Below are positions 23,637 through 33,606 of a DNA stretch of 64,000 nt, in pieces. The stretch spans positions 496,001 to 560,000 of the forward strand of contig NC_052479.1 of NCBI RefSeq assembly GCF_009730915.1, written 5' to 3'. The notes below the pieces were generated by a model, which was not told the DNA's origin, made no database searches, and saw only the letters and a list, made by a program, of their open reading frames with translations. The first letter of the stretch is position 1; every line of letters starts with the position of its first letter. Source of the DNA: Dioscorea cayenensis subsp. rotundata (taxonomy: Eukaryota; Streptophyta; Magnoliopsida; Dioscoreales; Dioscoreaceae). The position numbers and the translations under genes are program-made.

Positions 23637-24134
23637 ATGAAGCAATACCCAAGGGAGATAGTGTTCATGCATGGAAACAGGCAGCACAGAGCCATACTGA
23701 TTGATAAAACACAAGAATGGCAACTCAATAACAACAACTTCTCCAACTGCTTCATTTGTCATCAACCTGCCATGTCCAAGCTCTTTTACATCATAGACAA
23801 CACCGGCTTCATCATCCATGCTTCTTGCGCTGCCTTCAGTTCAGCTCGGGTCAAAGAACAAAACCGTAATATATTGCCTCCTCATCCTCCTTTCAATCTT
23901 CATCATCAACCACCACAATACATGAACCATTACTACTCACCTCCTTCCAATTATAACTATCTTCATGGTAATTTTAATGCACCTTATCCACCACCTTACT
24001 TCAACCTTCACCAACAACCACCACAATGCATGAACTACTCCTACTCAGCTCCTCCACCTCACTATGTTAATTGTTCTAATGCTCTTTATGTAGTTTATCC
24101 CCCCTCCTCCTCCTCCTCCTCCTCAAAACATTAA
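23637..24134 (+). CDS. Half-DC1-like, Pro/Tyr-rich small protein (copy b)
   Basis: 165 residues, intronless, no signal peptide or membrane segment. I do not recognise a named gene. Residues 35-67 hold C38-x2-C41 and H61-x2-C64 (NCFICHQP and IIHASCAAF), a spacing like the second half of a plant DC1 zinc-binding domain. The rest is Pro/Tyr/Asn-rich with repeated PPQ(Y/C)MN units. The ORF ends in a Ser run coded by a TCC repeat, then Lys-His-stop. Shifting the frame after that run opens HHGYGGMLGILG... to 24234, matching the C-terminus of the relative at 28918, so this copy has probably lost its end through an indel in or near the microsatellite. Function unknown; metal binding is inferred from Cys/His only. 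Confidence 0.6.
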   Translation: MKQYPREIVFMHGNRQHRAILIDKTQEWQLNNNNFSNCFICHQPAMSKLFYIIDNTGFIIHASCAAFSSARVKEQNRNILPPHPPFNLHHQPPQYMNHYYSPPSNYNYLHGNFNAPYPPPYFNLHQQPPQCMNYSYSAPPPHYVNCSNALYVVYPPSSSSSSSKH

Positions 24135-25047
24135 TAATATATAATCATCATGGATATGGAGGGATGCTCGGAATATTGGGAACTTCTGTGTTTGGGAATT
24201 TCATCCAAGCCTTCTTGGGCTACATGTTTAATTAATTTCTGACCTCTTAAATTGAGATTAACTAATGCATGTTTTTATTGTTCCCGTTTGGTTTGATTCT
24301 GAATCAATTGAGAAAGATGAAATATACCTCCATTTTTCTTATTTAAAGCTGTCGGTAAAAGTCATGGAACAATATTAAGCTTTTTCAATTGCATGAATTT
24401 AATTTGCTTTTCTGTGCTAATTAATTTGTGGGCATATTGTATGTGATGCTTGAAATTGATTAGTTATTAACTTGGGTGCTAAGCTTTGATTTTTTTTTTT
24501 TTTTAAATATATAACGGTGGATAAACTGCTAATTATTGAAAATAAAAGATGAGTACAAAAAATAAAAATGGTTAGATATGATCATCTACCAGATGTGAAC
24601 CACAACAAAAAGAACACATAAGAAACAATATAATAGAATAAAAGATCATGTAAGTTCCATTAGAGTAGGTGAATTATTAATTTTTGATAATCAAGCACAC
24701 ATACACCATAACAGTCAAGAAAACATATCACAAACATCATAAATTGTACATACATGGTTTAGCACTATGTGCCTATATTTGAAAGATTCAAACTAAAGAA
24801 TCAATGCACTAGAAAAAAAAAAAACAAAAACAAAAATAATGATCACACAAACACCCTCACTAAAGAAAAGTCTTCCGAGATAAAAAAGATCTTTTGATTT
24901 TTATATCATAGCTAAGAATATACATGAAGCCAATATTCCTTTAAATTTTGGGGAGTTTTTTAAAATAAATTTTATAAGTTATTTATTTTTGTTTCATATT
25001 TTTTTCGTTCTTATGTTTATTCTCAATATTATATATTGTTCAAATCA

Positions 25048-25049
<2 letters not shown>
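24135..25049. other. 3' flank of copy b and AT-rich spacer
   Basis: 24135-24234 keeps the out-of-frame C-terminal codons of copy b. From about 24490 a poly-T run and 'ggtggataaactgctaatta' mark a short minus-strand LINE-like tail. No other feature was seen. Confidence 0.5.
24488..24570 (-). mobile_element. LINE-like 3' tail
   Basis: A poly-T of about 16 bases, then 'ataacggtggataaactgct', the minus-strand form of the tail motif repeated through the window. Very short; borders unknown. Confidence 0.4.
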
Positions 25050-25082
<33 letters not shown>

Positions 25083-25083
<1 letters not shown>

Positions 25084-25175
25084 TTTTTACCATGATATAA
25101 ACCTCTAAATTCTCACCATTTTATTTAGAGTTTATCTTCATGCAATACTTTGAAGGATCTCTCAACCTATTTCCA

Positions 25176-25227
<52 letters not shown>

Positions 25228-25672
25228 GACGATGATGATATAATAGTGTTTAAGAGAAAACTGGGCAATATATATACTGAGAATGTCAACATGCATATTT
25301 TTTAAACACACCATTGAACATGGTGAATGTTTCATGTTTGTGAAAGAATGAAGAATCACCAACCTCCTTGTTCTCCTGTGGTTTGAGATATTTCTTACTA
25401 TCAATCGGTTCAAATTAAAGATCAAAGATCGGTATGCACAAAAAAAGAATAAGAAAAAGAAAAGAATCAAGAATCAAGAATCAAGGAACAAATAATTAAA
25501 GTGTCAGTCTTAGTGGCTATAGGCACACATTCTATATTTCAAAGAAAATTGAACACCAAGTCTCTATGGATAAGAAGAACAATTAAATCAAAGAAGCTAT
25601 TGCTTTGCATAAAAAGACCATCAAAGGCACTTCAGCAGATCAAAGATCAGAACTTATAACTAAACTTCAAAG
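25083..25672 (+). repeat. Duplicated upstream block of copies c and e
   Basis: 'ccatgatataaacctctaaa', 'tctcaacctatttcca' and, closer to the start codon, 'ggctataggcacacattc' and 'acaccaagtctctatggat' occur almost unchanged here and at 28576-28917, in the same order before array copies c and e. An (ATT)n run at 25180-25228 interrupts this copy. The near-identity points to a recent duplication that included promoter and gene start. Confidence 0.75.
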
Positions 25673-25737
25673 ATGTCAATAATGAACTATCCAACAGAAG
25701 TAAGTTTCATGGGTGACAACATGTACTATATGTTTGT
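25673..25737 (+). pseudogene. Half-DC1/Pro-Tyr family, 5' fragment (copy c)
   Basis: Starts MSIMNYPTEVSFMGDNMYY, nearly identical to the intact gene at 28918, then breaks after about 20 codons into an (AAT)n run and sequence shared with 32275-32425. The Cys/His domain and Pro/Tyr tail are gone. The promoter block before it is intact, so a short chimeric transcript is possible. Confidence 0.75.
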
Positions 25738-25860
25738 AATAATAATAATAATAATAATAATAGGGTATATAATCACCAACTACAGCCAAAACCCATTACC
25801 AACCAACAACCCAATACAAGATCACATACATATATATAACTCCCTTACCCACGTTAAGAT
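25738..25860. repeat. Block shared with 32266-32425
   Basis: 'aataataatagggtatat', 'cagccaaaacccat', 'aaccaacca' and 'aactcccttacccacgtta' appear in the same order in both places, each time following a 'tatatgttt' junction. The two fusion points therefore share one origin. Confidence 0.7.
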
Positions 25861-26205
25861 CACTTCAACATCTTGTTCAAGCAAAAAGGTCAAATGTTAA
25901 TAAATTTCAACTCTTAATTTTTATGCAATAATATAATAAATTATAAATTATTTATTATAAGTATTTCACCAAGATGTAGGAACTACACAAGTCTAAGTCT
26001 ACATGTCTGAATGACAAACTTACACAAATGACAGACTCAATATAAAACTCACATGCAAACACAATACTAATTTAAAATAGTCTCCAATTTTTAAGATGAT
26101 CATATACGTATCTCAGGCTTAAGGATGCCTAGATTTGGTCTCATTGTGAGGAAGAAGAACGATTCCTCCATTACTATATATATCTCAACATATACAACCT
26201 GAAAT
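25815..26205 (-). pseudogene. Duplicated 3' end of the GDP-mannose pyrophosphorylase gene
   Basis: From 'cacttcaacatcttgttcaa' through 'aatagtctccaatttttaa' to 'tctcaggcttaaggatg' this follows the 3' UTR and last codons of the complete gene at 37779-39586 (homologous stretch about 37505-37870). Only about the last 20 codons are present, with indels and substitutions, so it makes no protein. It is joined to array copy c. Confidence 0.75.
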
Positions 26206-26424
26206 TGAAAGAACAAACCTAACTTAAAGAACAAAGGTAAAAAGAGTGTAACGATAAACAAATTTTGAAACTTTTTATTTATAATTAAAAAAATGGTAAA
26301 TTAATCACGGAAAAAGATCATGTACAATATTTTTGGAATAGATTCATGTAAAAAGATCATGTACAATATTTTTGGAATAGGTTCTTATAAAAGACAGCTA
26401 AAAAAATTTAAAATTTTAGTTTTT

Positions 26425-26660
26425 TATATAAAGTGGATAAACCACAACTTTATTAGAAAAAAAAGAACAAAGGAAAGACAGAACAAACTAAAAAGAGACA
26501 TCACACTCACTAGAAGTGAGTATAAAAAGAGAAATATAAAGGAAAAATAGGCCAACGGAAGCTGGAAGAAGGAAAAGTTGGGTCGACAAAAACTATCGTC
26601 TGTTAGCAAAGGCCTTCCCGAGCCAAGGGAGCAGAAGACTACTCCGGGTTTAGGTTGTGC
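26425..26660 (-). mobile_element. LINE-like 3' end
   Basis: 'aagtggataaaccacaactt' with an A-rich side is the minus-strand tail motif; the following ~200 bases include 'cactcactagaagtgagtat' and a GC-richer body without an ORF. Confidence 0.5.
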
Positions 26661-26851
26661 TCTGAATCTTCTGCAAAGTCTGCTCCTCTTACGCTCATAA
26701 AGTTGAGGGAGGGCTTGATCCTCTGAGATGCTTCCGTAAGAAATTATTGCTGGGGTTCAATGATAACGGGCGTATAGATGAATTATCATATGAGTACATG
26801 GAGAAGTTCGATGCAAGGGTATTTCGGTAATTTGGTGGGCGACGGGATTTT

Positions 26852-26909
26852 ATGGTTCTACGGGGTCTATTTGATGGGAAATGGTTCTACGGGGTCTATT
26901 TGATGGGAA
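26852..26909. repeat. Perfect 29-bp tandem duplication
   Basis: 26852-26880 and 26881-26909 are identical (starting 'atggttctacggggtcta'). A perfect two-unit tandem suggests recent slippage, or a collapsed or expanded assembly. Confidence 0.9.
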
Positions 26910-27239
26910 ATGGATCCAGGAACAAAAGTCAAACTCGTGAGTCATACCAAAATTTGGCCAAATTCCATCGTTTAGGTCTCGAAAAACCTAATTTTGCCGT
27001 TTTTGGTAATAATTGATTTCATTATATCTTAAACTAGAAATCTCTGATTTGTGAGCCGTTTGTGGCAATAGTCTTTATTTTGTTAAGCCTTTTATTTTTT
27101 GCTGATATTTGAGAATTTACCATTTTTAATATATTTTCAAATTATCTCCTTTCTTAGTATTATTTTCATTTGCCTATTTATTGTAAGCCTACAGGCAAGA
27201 GAAAATTAGTTTTGTAATCATCATTTTCATTTTCATTTA

Positions 27240-27640
27240 CTTTGTTAATCGTTACAATGCTCCTTATCCATGCACCAGTACCTTCTATTAATTATGCAGT
27301 TTTATCCTCAATGGTTGGGGCTTTCATTCAGGCTCTCTTAGGCATCATGCTTAATTATTTGAGATTAATATATATGCATGAATGTTGTTAATTATGTTCA
27401 TGCTTGGTTTATTTTTATTTTTATTTTTTTTTATTTTTATTTTTTATTTTTTATTTTTTTTTATTTTATAATAAAAGTGGATAAACCATAAATTTATTGA
27501 AAAGGAAACACAGCGTATACAGATAGATAAGAAATAAAAGAGACTCTAATCAGAGATGAGGCACAAGTGCTTCTACAACTTGGTTTGATTTTAAATGAAA
27601 TCAGAAAGATGAGATATATTGTTTTGTAAAGAGATTGAAT
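27240..27640 (+). pseudogene. Half-DC1/Pro-Tyr family, 3' remnant (copy d)
   Basis: 'tacaatgctccttatcca' and 'ggctttcattcaggctct' then 'cttaggcatcatgcttaatta' resemble the out-of-frame end and 3' flank of copy b ('aatttcatccaagccttc', 'gggctacatgtttaatta'). The 3' flank resumes after an inserted element (27411-27578) with 'tggtttgatttt' and 'cagaaagatgagatata', as downstream of copies b and e. No Cys/His part is left. Confidence 0.6.
27411..27578 (-). mobile_element. Truncated LINE-like insertion with target-site duplication
   Basis: Flanked by 'cttggttt' at 27403-27410 and again at 27579-27586. The sequence between starts with a T-rich run and 'aaaagtggataaaccataaa', so the element's A-rich 3' end faces left and it lies on the minus strand. 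Relatives of the flank in copies b and e lack it, which supports an insertion. Confidence 0.65.
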
Positions 27641-28575
27641 TAAGCTTTGTTAATTCAGCTATTTGTGTTTATTGAAAGTACTTCTTCAACATTAAATAAA
27701 TAAATAAACAATAAAAACAGAAAAGGACATTCAAGCTAGTGTGGCCATATTGGTTAAGTTGGCACCGGGAAAAAAACAAACAATAATAAGTCAGTCAAGC
27801 TTCTACCGAGCCGAGTAGCATAGATCAACGAGTATTAAACAACAGAAAATTCTACAGGCAAAAAGCAGTAAGACACTCATTATATATATATATATATATA
27901 AATCCTTCTCTAGGTTTTGTTGTTTTGTGGTTTGTTTTTTTACAGGGCCACTCTTAATAGTTCTGCTTGGTCTTTGGTGTTTCGGTCTGTTCTGTTATAG
28001 CCTTTTATAAGCTGTGTTAGTTTGTTGGCCATTCATTTTTTTTCTTAATGAATATAGTTAATCCACATTTAAAAAAAATAATTATAAACAATTTAGGAGT
28101 AAGATTGGTGCCTCAACTAGAAGACAAGGACATACTAAATGCCATGTTGCTAGGCTTTCATGATAAATAAAATAACATTCGTACCAGAATTTATTTATGA
28201 GTTAGAATTTCACAGATAAATTAAATACTTTTTAGTTTATAAATAGATAGTTAAAAAATCATTAATTAATTTTATAAAAAAAAAGGTGATGTAGATCATC
28301 TACTATATATTATTTATTTATGTTTTTTATTGTATGAAGATATTAATATATAATACATGGTGATCACAAAATAATATTTATTAACATCTTCTGTACAGAT
28401 ATTTTTTATTTATATTTAACCCTCTCAAATACAGAGTCAAAAGTCGATCATTTTTGGGTTGATGTTAAATAGAAAAACAGAAAACAAATATTCATCTTTA
28501 TCAAAGTAACAAGTGTATGTATATATCAATGCATGTTGTTTTTTCATCTTTTCAAAAAAAAAAATTATTTATGTC
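27641..28575. other. Spacer with a plus-strand LINE-like tail
   Basis: An (AT)n run near 27880, then a plus-strand LINE-like 3' end (27900-28080: 'aatgaatatagttaatccac' plus A-run). The rest is AT-rich and shows nothing. Confidence 0.5.
27900..28080 (+). mobile_element. LINE-like 3' end
   Basis: A T/G-rich body with 'ggtctttggtgtttcggtct' and the 'tgaatatagttaatccac' terminus followed by an A-run. No ORF. Confidence 0.45.
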
Positions 28576-28714
28576 TCATTTTTACCATGATATAAACCTC
28601 TAAATTCTCACCATTTTATGTAGAGTTTATCTTCATGCAATACTTTTGAAGAATCTCTCAACCTATTTCCATTTATTATTATTATAAAAAGAGAAAGAAA
28701 AAGAAAAGAATGAA

Positions 28715-28917
28715 GATTAATCAAGAATCAAGGAACAAATAAAGCGTGACTCTTATTAGTGGCTATAGGCACACATTCCATATTTCAAAGAAAATTGAAC
28801 ACCAAGTCTCTATGGATGAGAAGAACAATTAAATGCAAAGAAGCTATTGCTTTGTATAAAAAGACCATCAAAGGGCACTTCAGGAGATCAAAGATCAGAA
28901 CTAACTAAATTTCAAAG
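28715..28917 (+). promoter_or_regulatory. Promoter of array copy e
   Basis: A TATA box 'gtataaaaag' at 28854-28863, about 55 bases before the ATG. The upstream block is nearly identical to that of copy c, and 'agatcaaagatcagaact' directly before the gene is shared as well. Confidence 0.6.
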
Positions 28918-29553
28918 ATGTCAATAATGAACTACCCAACAGAACTAAGTTTCAAGGGTGACAACATGTACTACAGAGCCATCCTGCATGTTAACTTCAA
29001 CAACATGTACTTTTCCAAGTGCTACTTATGTGGTTGTCCTCCCATGTTCCATTCCTTTTACACCTTAGACCAAATGGCCGGCCTCGGCGTCCACGCTGCT
29101 TGCGCCGTCTACGCCGCTTACATCATCTTCGCTGCACCTAAGGGTATTTCAATGCCTTCTCTTCCTCCTCTTCCTTCTTCCTCCTATTCCTATATTAATC
29201 AACAACTACCACAACTCATGAATAATAATTATTACTCAGCTCAGCCACCTCCTCCTACTACTATTAACTATTGTTATAGTAGTGACTATAAATATCAGGA
29301 ACAACCACCACAATATATGAACTATTACCACTCAGCTCCTCCTCCTCCTCCTCCTCCTCTTAGTACTTATAATTATTCTAGTGGCTATAGTTATTATCAG
29401 TCTACCAAGTATATAGCGAATGCTTATCACTATGTTGCACCTCCTTCTTCTACTATAATCGTTAATAGTAATAATAATGGATATGGAGGGCCATTTGGAA
29501 TATTGAGAAATTTCCTTAAGGCTATCTCCAACCGCATTTGGGGAGGCTTTTAA
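28918..29553 (+). CDS. Half-DC1-like, Pro/Tyr-rich small protein (copy e, intact)
   Basis: 211 residues, intronless, the longest intact member of the array. I do not recognise a named gene. C35-x2-C38 and H59-x2-C62 (SKCYLCGCPP, LGVHAACAVYAA) form a half-DC1-like Cys/His motif. Residues ~75-175 are Pro/Tyr/Asn/Ser-rich with QPPQYMNYYHSAPPPPP, similar to extensin-type sequence but without a signal peptide. The C-terminus GYGGPFGILRNFLKAIS is conserved out of frame in copies b and g. The start MSIMNYP is shared with copy c. TATA box and leader look intact, so expression is plausible. Metal binding is an inference from the motif. Confidence 0.72.
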   Translation: MSIMNYPTELSFKGDNMYYRAILHVNFNNMYFSKCYLCGCPPMFHSFYTLDQMAGLGVHAACAVYAAYIIFAAPKGISMPSLPPLPSSSYSYINQQLPQLMNNNYYSAQPPPPTTINYCYSSDYKYQEQPPQYMNYYHSAPPPPPPPLSTYNYSSGYSYYQSTKYIANAYHYVAPPSSTIIVNSNNNGYGGPFGILRNFLKAISNRIWGGF

Positions 29554-29943
29554 GGTTGAGATTATGAATACATGTATATTTTTAATGTACTTGGGTTTGG
29601 TTTGATTATAAATAAATCAGGAAAGATGAGATATACCTTCATCTTTCTGATTTAAAGCTACGTACCTGCGTGTAGCTAGGTATAAGTCATGAAACAATGT
29701 TAATTAAGCTTGTTCAATATATATATATATATATATATATATATCATGCATGTGTTTAATTATATATAATTTGCTTTGTTTGGGTTAATTTTGGTTTTTC
29801 TGTGTGATGTTTGATATTAATTAATTAACTTGAGGTTGTACTTTGAATTAATTTGGTGAATGATATTGGTTGGATGAAGAGACATTTTAATTTTTGCTTA
29901 TTAATGTAATTTTATAATATTCGAATGTTGTGAAAGTCACTTC

Positions 29944-29980
<37 letters not shown>

Positions 29981-30119
29981 GAATTTGGTGAATAATATTA
30001 GATAATTAGTGTATTATTGTTGATGCAACCTAGTTTGCATTTTAATCTTGATAAAATAGTTATCAAAGTCTTAAAATATACACATCTTATAAATTTAAGA
30101 TAAAATCAAGCCTTTATCC
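29554..30119. other. 3' flank of copy e with (AT)n runs
   Basis: Downstream of the stop, 'tggtttgattataaataaatc' is shared with copies b, d and g. Two long (AT)n runs lie at about 29717-29744 and 29948-29978. No gene. Confidence 0.6.
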
Positions 30120-30713
30120 TTTAATGAAGACTCAAGAATCAAGAATCAAGCTTGCCATCATGAACAAACACTCGGTTCAAACATAAATACTAAGTAAGAA
30201 CCGGACTTGGCTCCAAATAAAATTAAAATCAAGTTCAGAGGAAGTCAAATTCATGAATAGTTTAACAAAATACAAATAATTTTCTATAGTTAGCTTTAAT
30301 ATATTGTATTTATACTATCAGTAGACTTTATATTTCTATTTTTTCCCTATGTTTGTAAAACATGTGTGTTCCTCTAAGATCTTTCTTTTATCTTAATAAA
30401 TGGGGTTTAGTCACTTTTCTACAAAAATGATTCTCTGTGTTGTTTGAAATTAATTAATTAATTAATTACTTGGAGGCCTAAGTTTTGAATAAGTTTGGTG
30501 AATGATATTGTATTAAGTATAAAATAAAAATGTAAAAACAAAAAACAAGGGGGAAAATGCCTAATATATATAACATGAATATCTAAGATAACATATATAA
30601 GTCTCACATATATATATATATATATATATATATACTTTTCTCACATATTCTCCCCCGGCTTCATATATAAGTCTCAACCTCTCCTTTATTTCGATTCTTA
30701 TCTTTGTTTCTTC

Positions 30714-30756
<43 letters not shown>

Positions 30757-31040
30757 TTATAAATCTCTTTTTTAATATTTGTAAATCTCATACGATTCTA
30801 ACATATATTTATGCATGGCCCTTAATGATATCACATAAGCAATTACAACACTTTTATTCTATCAAAAGCTTTAGATTCTTGATTTTCTTTTCTAATGTGT
30901 TATCTTTTTTCCTACAGTTCTTTCTATTATCAAAATCATCTTTTAGGAGATGTCACTCAAATCAGACTTTGATAATTACCTACTATGAAAAATTGGAATC
31001 CTCTCAGTGCTATGATATATATATCCATGGAATCCCAATT
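30120..31040. repeat. Segmental duplication, left copy (pairs with ~36240-37400)
   Basis: Both copies contain, in order, 'ttcaaacataaatacta', 'taaaattaaaatcaagttc', 'tctcaacctctcctttt/atttc', 'cataagcaRttacaa', 'tatcaaaagctttaga' and 'attgatatMttgatggt'. They differ mainly by (AT)n lengths and indels. There is no ORF, only AT repeats at 30607-30635 and 30716-30755. Confidence 0.7.
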
Positions 31041-31044
31041 GATA

Positions 31045-31250
31045 TCTTGATGGTTTTTAAAAATAAAAATAAAAATGGATAAACACAATTTTATTGAAGA
31101 AAAATAGAAGAAACAGTACAAACCTGAAAAGAAAAAGCAACAGAACAAAGCAATGAATACTGATTAAAAACCTCACTCATGATGAGTTTTACAAAACCCA
31201 AAAAAAAAAAGAAAAACCAAGGACAGAGACATAAAAAGAAAAGTTGTATT
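31045..31250 (-). mobile_element. LINE-like 3' end
   Basis: 'aaaaataaaaatggataaac' followed by 'acaattttattgaag' is the minus-strand tail motif. It starts exactly where the left segmental copy stops matching the right one. Confidence 0.5.
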
Positions 31251-32044
31251 TAATCACTTTGTAAAAAAGAAAAACATCACCTCCAAAGCTGTATATCTAA
31301 TTACAAACATAACACGAGATTAAAAAAAAAATCAACTTTTTTTAAAATAAAAATTAAGTTAGAAAAGTCAAAACATTTTAATATTATTTTTGACTAATTA
31401 ATTTTTGACTAATTTAAAAAATTAAACATTCAAAACCTTATTTTATTATTCTAAATTTTGAAAAGTTATTCGAGATCATATGATATTAATTAACTATTAA
31501 AATTTTAATTTATTATAATAAATAATTATTGAATTAGGCCAACGACTTTCAAAATTAGAAGGCTAAAAAAATGACCATTTCATTTATGTTGCCGTTACCC
31601 CCCTTGAAAACAGTTCATAATTGATATTTAAAAAAAAATAGATAAATCATATGTTCATTACCAAACGGATAATTGATATTTTATTTCTCTAATAAATCAA
31701 TGATTGAAAGTAAATTTCCTCCCTTGACTCAATGATTAAGAGTTCGAATCTTACTCTTAATTTGGCGGCCGGCCCCTCTATTTCACATGGTGCATGTTTC
31801 ATGTTTGTGAGAAGAAATCAAGAATTAGCATCAAGAAACATGCATGCATGCTTGGTTGCCGTACCATCAGGAACAATTAAAGTGCAAGTCTTATTATAGT
31901 GGGGTACGTTGTACTAGCCCACATCAAATACCAAGTCAATCTCTGTGACCAATTATGAAGGCAAGAGGAACAATTAAAGCAAATTAAGAAGCATAATTAA
32001 GAAGATGTTCAGAGTCTAAAACCAACTCAACTTCAAAGATATAT
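31251..32044. other. AT-rich spacer
   Basis: No gene. About 31715-31770 holds 'aagagttcgaatcttactc' after 'tgactcaatgattaag', weakly tRNA/SINE-like; a related block lies near 32480-32590. Confidence 0.45.
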
Positions 32045-32265
32045 GTTAATGGATAACTGCATGCCCAAGGGAGGAGCTATGTAAGCGTACGTCATGGATC
32101 GAAACATGCAGTACAGCTCCATCCTGCTTGTTATTTTTAACAACATGTACTTTTCCCAGTTCGAGCTAGTTATGCGTGGCATGCCTGCCATGCATGGGTA
32201 CCCATGCATGAATACTTACAGCTCAGCTCAACCATCTCCCCTTACTCATTATAATTATATATGTT
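32045..32265 (+). pseudogene. Half-DC1/Pro-Tyr family, degenerate copy f
   Basis: 'catggatcgaaacatgcagt' and 'acagctccatcctgcttg', then 'aacaacatgtacttttccca' match the coding start of copy e (GDNMYYRAILHVNFNNMYF region); 'tacagctcagctcaaccatc' matches the tail. The Cys codons, frame and middle are lost, and the copy runs into the block shared with copy c. Confidence 0.65.
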
Positions 32266-32425
32266 TAAAATAATAATAATAATAATAATAATAGGGTATA
32301 TCTAATCACCAAGAACAGCCAAAACCCATGACCAACCAACCAGCCAATACAAGATTACATACATACATATACACACATATATATATAACTCCCTTACCCA
32401 CGTTACGATGACTTCAACATCTGAT
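32266..32425. repeat. Second copy of the 25738-25860 block
   Basis: (AAT)n, 'agggtatatctaatcacca', 'cagccaaaacccat', then 'aactcccttacccacgtta' and a short piece like the GDP-mannose pyrophosphorylase 3' flank ('acttcaacatct'). Confidence 0.7.
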
Positions 32426-32619
32426 CAAAATTAGAAGGCATGGTTTCATTAACTGAATAATTGATATTTTATTTCCCTCATGACTCAATGGTTGAAAGAA
32501 TAATTTTATTTCCCTAATGACTCAATGGTTGAAAATTCTTTCGCCCAGACTCGATGAAGGAAAGTTTGAATCCTACTCTTAGAGCGGCTCCTTGATTTCA
32601 CATGGTGCATGTTTCATGT

Positions 32620-32700
32620 ATTATTATTATTATTATTTTGAAAAAAATGGATGAACCACGCTTTTATTCCAACAGCAAAACAAGAACAATTCATGCATTT
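32620..32700 (-). mobile_element. LINE-like 3' tail
   Basis: (ATT)n, then 'gaaaaaaatggatgaaccac' and 'gcttttattccaac', the tail motif with one change. Short. Confidence 0.4.
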
Positions 32701-33135
32701 TTGCTAGAAAGAATCAAGAATTTATAGCTGTGGTCTTTGTGAAAAGAATCAAGAATCAAGAAATCAAGATATATACATGGTTCCCACCATATATCAAGAA
32801 AAAGAATAAAGTGGCAGTCTTAGTGGGTGCAAGCACACATTTCTTTCCAAATTAAGCTAGAGAAATACCAAGATAAGGGAAACAAATCAAAGAAGTTAGC
32901 TAGCTAGCTTTGCATATATAAAAAAAGATCATCAAAGGGATCAAAGTATAGTACTGACTTAAAATAATAATTATGTCAATGGACTACCCAAAGCAGCTAA
33001 ACTTCATGGATGAAATCAAGCAGTACCAGTACAGAGCCATCTTCTATACTAACTACAACGACATGATCATTTCCAAGTGTGAGTTATGTGACATGCCTCC
33101 CAAGCGCTATTCTTTTTACACCTTGGAGTCCATAG

Positions 33136-33380
33136 TTTTTTTTTTTTTGACAAGAGGAATAGACAGCCCGAAGGCCCCTAGTAAACCGTCAGGAGCGTGC
33201 ATAAGCTTCGGTGGAGCAAGTAGGGGCAGGACCCGCACACACATGGACAATGGAACCACCCGCACACAACCACCTCTCACATCTCCCAAAAATGTGTCAT
33301 CAGCTGAGAATCGAACTCTCACCACTCGGTGAAGAACTCTATTGACGACCCCATATACCAATAAACTATTTGGTCGTTGG
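33136..33380 (-). mobile_element. tRNA-derived SINE inside copy g
   Basis: Flanked by 15-base direct repeats 33121-33135 and 33381-33395 (two mismatches). Read on the minus strand it starts GGCCAACGACCAAATAG, carries a Pol III box-B-like GAGTTCGATTC about 70 bases in, and ends in a run of about 13 A. Length 245 bases. It shares its 5' end with the element at 53207-53386. Confidence 0.8.
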
Positions 33381-33554
33381 CCTTAGAGTCCAGAGTTGAC
33401 GTCCATGCTGATTGGGCCCTCTACATCTCTTACACCTACTTCAGAACCCGGTATTCTACTGCCTTCTCTTCCTTCTTCCTTCTATTCCGATCTTTATCCA
33501 CACTTACAACCATTCTGGAAGAATTACTTCTCAGCTCAGCCATCTCCTCTTACT

Positions 33555-33606
33555 GATTATGATTATGATTATGATTATGATTATGATTATGATAATGATA
33601 ATGACT
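33555..33606 (+). repeat. (GATTAT)n coding-type repeat
   Basis: Seven near-perfect GATTAT units plus variants. In the frame of the array tail this encodes alternating Asp-Tyr. Confidence 0.9.

Larger units (their letters stand above)
26206..27239. other. Mixed retrotransposon-derived spacer
   Basis: No gene. A minus-strand LINE-like tail lies at 26425-26660. The stretch 26760-27230 looks like retroelement non-coding sequence, possibly an LTR remnant, but I found no matching terminal pair. Confidence 0.4.

Noticed and set aside
26760-27230. Possible solo LTR
   Set aside because: No paired TG...CA ends or target-site duplication could be found by eye, so it is only mentioned as retroelement-like.
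31715-31770. tRNA-like 'gagttcgaatc' stretch
   Set aside because: There is a box-B-like word but no foldable cloverleaf and no box A at the right distance; at most a SINE relic.
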